Assembly: GCA_052174535.1 (NCBI GenBank) | Contig: JBQMRQ010000068.1 | Span: 124,001 to 188,000 of the forward strand | From: Arsenophonus sp052174535 | Lineage (GTDB): Bacteria; Pseudomonadota; Gammaproteobacteria; Enterobacterales; Enterobacteriaceae | Length of the DNA: 64,000 bases | Direction of reading: 5' to 3' | Shown: positions 58,561 through 64,000 of the stretch, piece by piece | How the letters are laid out: every line of letters begins with the position of its first letter | Numbering within the stretch: the first letter of the stretch is position 1 | Position numbers and translations under genes: made by a program | Notes under the pieces: generated by a model | The model's database searches: none | What the model saw: only the letters and a program-made list of their open reading frames with translations | Told to the model about the DNA's origin: nothing

Positions 58561-58842
58561 ATTAATTAATATATAATTAACTATATTTATTATCCAAGAC
58601 TTTAAATTAAATATTTTTTATAATCTTTTGAAATACCTACAGAATACAGATTTATCTGAATTAATTATTAAAATTATGAGATCTTAACCGCGAGGTATGG
58701 CGTATATTACACTTTTCACCTGAATTTATGATTTATATTTACTCTTTACATTCTATTAATGATGAATAAATCGCCACATCTGGCAGATGTTATAGATTAA
58801 TTTTAACTTTGCAGAAGCACTTATTGAAAAAATAAATTTGCT

Positions 58843-59430
58843 TTATTTATGAATAAAATTGCTATCTTTATTGCTGATTTTTATCTTATTAGGTAAATCT
58901 ACCAAACTATTAATAATCCAATTAGCATATTTTTTATTATCTTCAGTAAAAGATTTTCCTGTAGTTACCAATACATTAGTACCAATATGCGCCTTTTTTC
59001 CGGCTTGCATATCAGAAAGCTTATCGCCAACCATATAAGAGGATGTCATATTAATATTAAGTTGCTTTTGCGCTTTCAATAGTAGACCAGCTTTTGGTTT
59101 TCGACAATCACATATTTGTTTATATTTTTGTTTAACTGGATCAGGATAATGAGGGCAATAATAAATACCATCAAGCTGAATACCACGATTAATAAGAGAC
59201 CAATTCATCCATTTAGTCAATTCAAGAAATTGTGTTTCTGTGAATAATCCTCTTGTAATACCTGATTGATTAGTAACAACAACTAAAGCATAATCCATTT
59301 TTTTCAATTCAAGCATCGCTTCAATTACGCCTTCGATGAACTGAAAATTATCTATTTTATAAATATAACCATGATCAAAATTAATGGTACCATCACGATC
59401 GAGAAAAATTGCTGGAATACTTTGACTCAC
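58843..59430 (-). CDS. gmhB: D-glycero-beta-D-manno-heptose-1,7-bisphosphate 7-phosphatase
   Basis: Removes the 7-phosphate in ADP-heptose synthesis, which supplies the inner core of LPS; cytoplasmic HAD-superfamily enzyme. The 195 residues match E. coli (191). Motif I is FLDRDGTIN with nucleophile Asp11 and acid/base Asp13; motif II is VVTNQSGITRG; the zinc-binding loop has Cys92, His94 (CPH), Cys107 and Cys109 (CDC); motif III/IV is SYMVGDKLSDMQAG with Asp136. The start is GTG at 59430 with GGAG 8 bases upstream; it agrees with the family N-terminus. The C-terminal tail differs from E. coli. The dead rRNA operon follows on the same strand, an E. coli-like arrangement. It implies that at least part of LPS core synthesis is kept. 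Confidence 0.97.
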   Translation of the reverse strand: MSQSIPAIFLDRDGTINFDHGYIYKIDNFQFIEGVIEAMLELKKMDYALVVVTNQSGITRGLFTETQFLELTKWMNWSLINRGIQLDGIYYCPHYPDPVKQKYKQICDCRKPKAGLLLKAQKQLNINMTSSYMVGDKLSDMQAGKKAHIGTNVLVTTGKSFTEDNKKYANWIINSLVDLPNKIKISNKDSNFIHK

Positions 59431-59599
59431 CAGATTACTCCATTAAATTTAACTTTTTATTATATGAAATTAGTTAAAAACAAGAATAAGTATCATATTT
59501 ATATTTTTATTTACTTAGATGTCTAAACATCTTAATATTCGTACTATATATAGTATAGTTGAAATTTATTATTACTTTATTTCCATACCTATTTGAGTT

Positions 59600-60930
59600 A
59601 TTTTTACTAAATTATATATAGAGACAGCTTTAGAGAAGGATAGCGTATCCTGCTAATTGATTTAATGAATAATTTTAATAAAATAGAGATGATATCTCAT
59701 AAAAAGTCTACCCTACGGGTATTCCCCCGAAACTAAATATTACCTCTTATTCTTTTCATAAACCATCCATAATTCCGTCGGGAGAAGCTTATAGTAACTA
59801 ATCTTGAGAAGGGGTTCAAAGTTATATTGATCAACATGTTCAATCCAGTCTTGTTAACAGGCGACTTTTATGCCATCGATCGTAACGATTATGCACCATA
59901 GCAAACCATACAGATGAATATTGACTATATTGAGATTACAGCGCCTAAGATTATGGATTACAGCAGCAACGGAATATACCTCAATACCTCGCATGCTACC
60001 CTCCTTATCTAAGCGTGCAAAATGGCAAATAATTGCTCTGATGACTGTTCTACGGATATCCAGATATTATTTTCACTAAGCTATGGAGAGATTTTTGATA
60101 AAAAGCATATGATCTTTTCTGGAGTACCCCATCAGCAGACTGAAATAGCAATGACTTGAAAAGGATAGGCAATGGGTTGGTGCCTGCATGATTTATAAGC
60201 GATACAACTATATTTATTTCTTGCCAAATAGCATTAATACCGTTGCTCTGTTAGGGAAGCTGATCGCCTTTCCTGCTTATTATTATCGGAATCATTGCTC
60301 ATGGATAATAATGAGCTTATTGCAGTAGAAGATGCTTATCAAGAATCAGAGGCGAACTTAACTGAGCTTTTTAATGACCTACTAGATAGAGGGATGGCTT
60401 AACTATATCCCCCCACCCATGGCTACTGGGAAGCACTTGTGTTCTTAGTTTTTAACTTAAAATATAAAGATGTTCTCGAACATGCAGTAGAAAAATCCTC
60501 CTGGGTGCATAAAATATCTAATGTGCTGGGCTTCACCTTCCAGAGGCATACAATTAAAATTAAGGTGAGCTACGGGAATTATACTAGTAGAGAATGGCTA
60601 ATGCCTCTGATAAAAGCCCTTAATGTTTTATTGAAAAATTTTGTAACAAGTATTTTCAGCGATGAAGAAACTGAAAAAAATAGAGGAGAATGCCTATATT
60701 CTATAGCTTCCCATTAGTGCACCGGCCATCATAAGAACGATTAATTCAATTAAATTAGCTTTTGCGTGACAGTACGAGGCTATGAAGTCAATGTCGAACA
60801 CTATTGGTTCGAGGAAAGCAACCCTTTCAATGTTACCTGAGTTGCTACAGTCTGCTTAGAAAAGCTAGAAACGCAACCAAAGGGAGGTTCTGACATGCTA
60901 ACTATGATACAGCAGATTTGTTAATAACTC
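59600..60930 (+). mobile_element. Eroded IS256-family element, copy 6
   Basis: Has the longest remaining open block of the family (60439-60717): SSWVHKISNVL matches the CWVHKT-NVL motif, then IKIKVSYGN, KALNVLLKNFVTS, EETEKN. Near 60750 the ESTFATV region is frameshifted, and the 3' end lacks the QFKDGE region (internal deletion near 60885). The right end 'cagatttgttaataactc' is retained. Confidence 0.8.
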
Positions 60931-61217
60931 CTCTTGCTCTATCCATTGGCAGTAATTTTTACTAAACATTTTTGTGATCGTAGAAAAACTAGTAGCTAAG
61001 TTGTTTTTAATTTTTATACGATTTCCATCGCTATTAATTTATCTAATCCTATTTTAGCAGTGTAGGTTGGCATTCTGGACAATTCTCTTACTTTATTTGT
61101 AAGTTCCTACATTATTTTAGATTGCAATAGTTTTAAAGGTCTGGATAAAACAAATTGTTATAATAAAACTTAGCAAATTAACTATATCTTAGTTAATTAA
61201 TTTTTATTTTCTACCGC

Positions 61218-61964
61218 TTACCAATATTGTTCACTTGTAACTTGACCTGCTTTACGGCGTAAGTGTTTATCCATCCCTCTTTGTATTTTTAGTAGTTGTT
61301 GGGTATCTTTAACCATTTGTGGATTACCACAAAGCATAACATGGCTGGTTAATGGATCAATTTTTGCTTTTACTGTCTGTTCTAGCTGACCACTTTCAAT
61401 TAGTGCTGGAATATGACCGGTGAGTGATCCAGTTTTTTTTTCACGACTTACAATGGTTTGAATTTTTAATTTTCCTTGATATTTTTTTTCAAGTATTTTC
61501 ATTAATGGTAAGTAACTTAGATCTTCAGCATAGCGTACTGCATGCACTAGGATCATTTGTTTAAATCGTGCTAAATTTTCGCCAAATTGCAAAATGGATA
61601 AGAAAGGTCCAATTGCGGTACCTGTCGATAACATCCAAAGAATTTCACAATCAGGCAATTCTTTTAATACAAAAAAACCTGATGCCTCTTCAGTGATATA
61701 GATAGAATCACCGGGCTTTAATGTTTCAAATTGTGGGCTGAGTTTTCCTTCCGCTACGCTGACCAAATAGAATTCTAATTGATTATCATTGGGTGCATTA
61801 ACATAAGAATAAGCGCGTTGGACACGCTGATCATTTATTTCTAGCGCAAGTTTAGCATATTGCCCAGCAATAAACGATTTAATTGGTGCTTCAAGGATTA
61901 AACTAAATAATGAGTCTGTCCATTTGTGATTTTTAATGATTTTTCCTGTTACCCAATTCGCCAT
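61218..61964 (-). CDS. fpr: Ferredoxin/flavodoxin-NADP+ reductase
   Basis: FAD enzyme that moves electrons between NADPH and flavodoxin or ferredoxin in the cytoplasm, feeding Fe-S cluster and radical-SAM chemistry. The 248 residues match E. coli Fpr. FAD-binding RAYSYV at 50-55, NADP-binding TGTAIGPFLS at 114-123, LCGNPQMV at 211-218 and the C-terminal aromatic EQYW (EHYW in E. coli) are all in place, with the HLRRK basic patch before it. The ATG is preceded by GGGAGG, the strongest ribosome site in the window. An A9 tract at 61433-61441 is in frame. Downstream a weak inverted repeat (ATTAACTA/TAGTTAAT, 61176-61197) may end the transcript. Confidence 0.97.
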   Translation of the reverse strand: MANWVTGKIIKNHKWTDSLFSLILEAPIKSFIAGQYAKLALEINDQRVQRAYSYVNAPNDNQLEFYLVSVAEGKLSPQFETLKPGDSIYITEEASGFFVLKELPDCEILWMLSTGTAIGPFLSILQFGENLARFKQMILVHAVRYAEDLSYLPLMKILEKKYQGKLKIQTIVSREKKTGSLTGHIPALIESGQLEQTVKAKIDPLTSHVMLCGNPQMVKDTQQLLKIQRGMDKHLRRKAGQVTSEQYW

Positions 61965-62099
61965 ACTACTGGCCTCCCAATGTTTTAAATAAAGCGTTAA
62001 TATTTGGTCATATTATATCAAATTAGGAAAAATTATTATCGATAATGCATTTTAACTATTCAGTTAAGTTATGACTTATTCCTTATAATATAAAATTAT

Positions 62100-63160
62100 A
62101 GGTATCTTGGCAAAGATTGTTGATAGAAATCTCATAATACTATATGAAGGATTTTTGATATAGAGGTTGCCATAAAACACTCATATAGATCAAAGAGACT
62201 CCTCATTACGTCATACCAACATAAAACTACATCTTAATTAGTTAGATCTTCGATAATCTATCAGATTGTGTGAATTTATGCATTTAATCAACTTATTTAG
62301 TTTATCTTCCTCATATTATCACAATAAACATATTTCCAGATGGCAATATTCATTTAGGATTAGAATGATATTATTATAAAATCCTAGATCACAGGAAAAG
62401 ATTTAAGAATCTGATTGGAAGTTTTCTGGTAAAATTATATCACAAGGATAAATACTTTAGTTATTTGCTATGTATGTTGAATAGCTTGACTTTACTGGAG
62501 TCAGAAAAATAAAAAGATTTATTTAAAAATAGGATTTAAATTACGACACTGCTTCCTTCCTTTAGCAAAGATAGCCAACTTAATGTAGTAATGGTATTAT
62601 TGAAATTGACGGAACATTTTTCCATAAATCCTTTAAAATAAAACATTATATTCCATATAGAAAAGTGCAAATATGAGAAAGGAGGAAATAAAGGAAAGAA
62701 AGAATCGCGGTATTAATTTCTCCAGATTGATAGGGTTATGGTAAATGATGAGATCTTAAATAGATTAATATAGAGTATGTTATCCATTTTCTTAATTCAA
62801 TCATCTATAAAGAGTTCATTCTTTCTAGGATGAACCCCTAAATAGTACGAAATTTTTATTAGCGAAGAGCAGGAAATTAGTTACTATCCCCTAATAAAGG
62901 ATAGATTATCAAAGAGTTATTGATAAAGAATTACAGATTCAAAATATGGATAATTATATCAGCTAATTAAAAAGATAGAAAGCAGCTTCTAAGATAGAAG
63001 CTTTGTTTATATACAGAATTATCTATCCTGAAAAGACTGTTTGAAATAAAAATAATTGAAATACAGACATGATTACAAATTGCTCTACGAGCAAAGTAAT
63101 AACCTTCGCTAACATAGTTAATATCACCATCATTTTCAGCATTATTTTATTTTTTCCTTT
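62100..63160 (+). mobile_element. Eroded IS1595-family element
   Basis: Left end 'atcttggcaaagattgttgatag' and right end 'taaccttcgctaacatag' (inverted match to left ends). Blocks of EIDGTFF, SFK..HYIP and the C-terminal WI.Y.FYRN...RLFEIK (near 62995-63060) follow the family order. Directly at its right end lies an IS481 N-terminal remnant in the opposite orientation, the same junction as at 19.57 kb. Confidence 0.65.
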
Positions 63161-63164
63161 AGTA

Positions 63165-63310
63165 AAAATAAGTTGGATATACCAAAACACTTACTAAAAG
63201 TAGACGCAGCTTTTACTCTTTGTTGGCTTAAAGAGTAGATCTAATTTTAGATATTATAATTGCCTAACGACGGAGTCTCATGATCATGATATTTTATACT
63301 CAACTATATC
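63165..63310 (-). mobile_element. IS481-family N-terminal remnant
   Basis: On the minus strand the degenerate start of the IS481 transposase (LRR-ATI-SKIRS...). The rest of that element would lie left of 62100 but has been lost. Confidence 0.55.
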
Positions 63311-64000
63311 CATGAGTACCTCTTATTGCCATAAATAAGGCTATTCAACAAGAGTCTCTATAATGATTTATTAAAAACCAAATACCTTGCAATTAATCGT
63401 TAACGTAGATTTCTGCTGTAGATTAATCAGCATGGCAATTAATTTTTTTTGATATCGATTGATATTTTATCTTTCTTGATACCAAGTTAATTCTATCGTA
63501 TTCAAATATTGATCACCAATAGTACAAGTTACTAGTACTCCAAAATAACTAAATAAGCTAATATTTTATCTGATTCCAGATAAACTGTTTGATTATTACA
63601 GTAGTTAAGTGTGCAAAATTAGTTTTTATCTTGGATATAAAACCAGTTTTATATATCATCCAATTTAAATTTTAACTGATAATAATCGATTTCTGTCAGT
63701 TCGATACTCTAAAAATCAGAAAATCCATGGTGCGGATTCAATTTTTGTCATGTAACATGTTATATTTAAAAATCGGCTCTAAATTAGAGTTATGTCAAAC
63801 TTTTATTACCTAAATCTAATTGAATTAGATCGTAAATGCTTAAATTTAATCTAGCATATTGCGATCAATATCACAGGAATCTGATAGTAGTTTTAAAAGT
63901 TTCCCTTGATCCTGATAGGTAAATTATCATTGCGAAAATAATTGTGCACCATAACCGATCAATTACCAGAATAGTTAATAACTTTAGGATCAGAAAATGC
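63311..64000. other. No recognisable gene
   Basis: AT-rich sequence to the window end with stops in all frames. No known repeat, gene or RNA recognised. Confidence 0.5.

Noticed and set aside
60439..60717. 92-codon open frame as a conserved hypothetical protein
   Set aside because: It is the middle part of an IS256-family transposase relic (WVHK-NVL and KALNVLL blocks).
1..64000. CRISPR arrays, toxin-antitoxin pairs, defence or secretion clusters
   Set aside because: No regularly spaced short direct repeats and no recognisable cas, toxin or defence proteins; the repeats present are long IS-like relics.

Overview
The window looks like part of the chromosome of an insect-associated gammaproteobacterial (Enterobacterales) endosymbiont caught in mid-decay. 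It is AT-rich. Only nine protein genes and one tRNA read as usable, about 8.6 kb of 64 kb (roughly 13%). Everything else that can be recognised is a dead relic. Each surviving protein is closest in recall to its E. coli, Yersinia or Sodalis counterpart, and several local gene orders match E. coli: dprA/def-fmt, pntB-pntA/ydgI, rsmE-gshB, ahpC-ahpF and gmhB-rrn. A Sodalis-, Arsenophonus- or Serratia-like symbiont is plausible, but the genus cannot be fixed from this window.

Layout. 0-5.5 kb: IS256 relic, tRNA-Leu(CAA) with its own promoter and terminator, IS1595 fragment, and an unidentified 1.9-kb repeat (family D). 5.5-13.9 kb: Mu-like prophage relic in which only transposase A and target-DNA activator B can be read, then 5 kb without a recognisable gene. 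14.9-15.6 kb: tpiA. 15.9-19.8 kb: IS256, and an IS481 split by an IS1595. 19.8-21.9 kb: dead ahpF and intact ahpC. 23-27 kb: IS481/IS1595 and IS256 relics. 27-29.4 kb: dead fnr, truncated fmt, intact def, truncated dprA. 29.4-35 kb: block of IS relics and family D. 36-38.9 kb: intact pntA-pntB. 39.5-42 kb: IS relics. 42.3-43.7 kb: ydgI. 44.4-46.4 kb: the clearest IS481::IS1595 nest. 46.6-48.3 kb: dead rsmE and gshB, the latter broken at an A10 tract. 48.8-52.5 kb: IS481, IS256, family D. 52.5-57.4 kb: a whole rRNA operon (23S, tRNA-Glu, 16S) eroded to a pseudogene. 57.5-64 kb: IS1595, gmhB, IS256, fpr, IS1595 and an IS481 end.

Togetherness. Four of the nine survivors serve redox balance: PntAB makes NADPH from NADH and the proton gradient, Fpr exchanges electrons between NADPH and flavodoxin/ferredoxin, GshB makes glutathione, and AhpC removes peroxides. 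TpiA is glycolytic, GmhB supplies an LPS heptose precursor, Def trims nascent proteins and YdgI is an amino-acid antiporter. In several cases the natural partner beside a survivor is dead (fmt beside def, ahpF beside ahpC). I found no new defence, secretion or biosynthetic system. The most unusual signals are the gshB poly(A) frameshift, def without fmt, the eroded rRNA operon, the repeated IS1595-in-IS481 nesting and the unidentified family D repeat.
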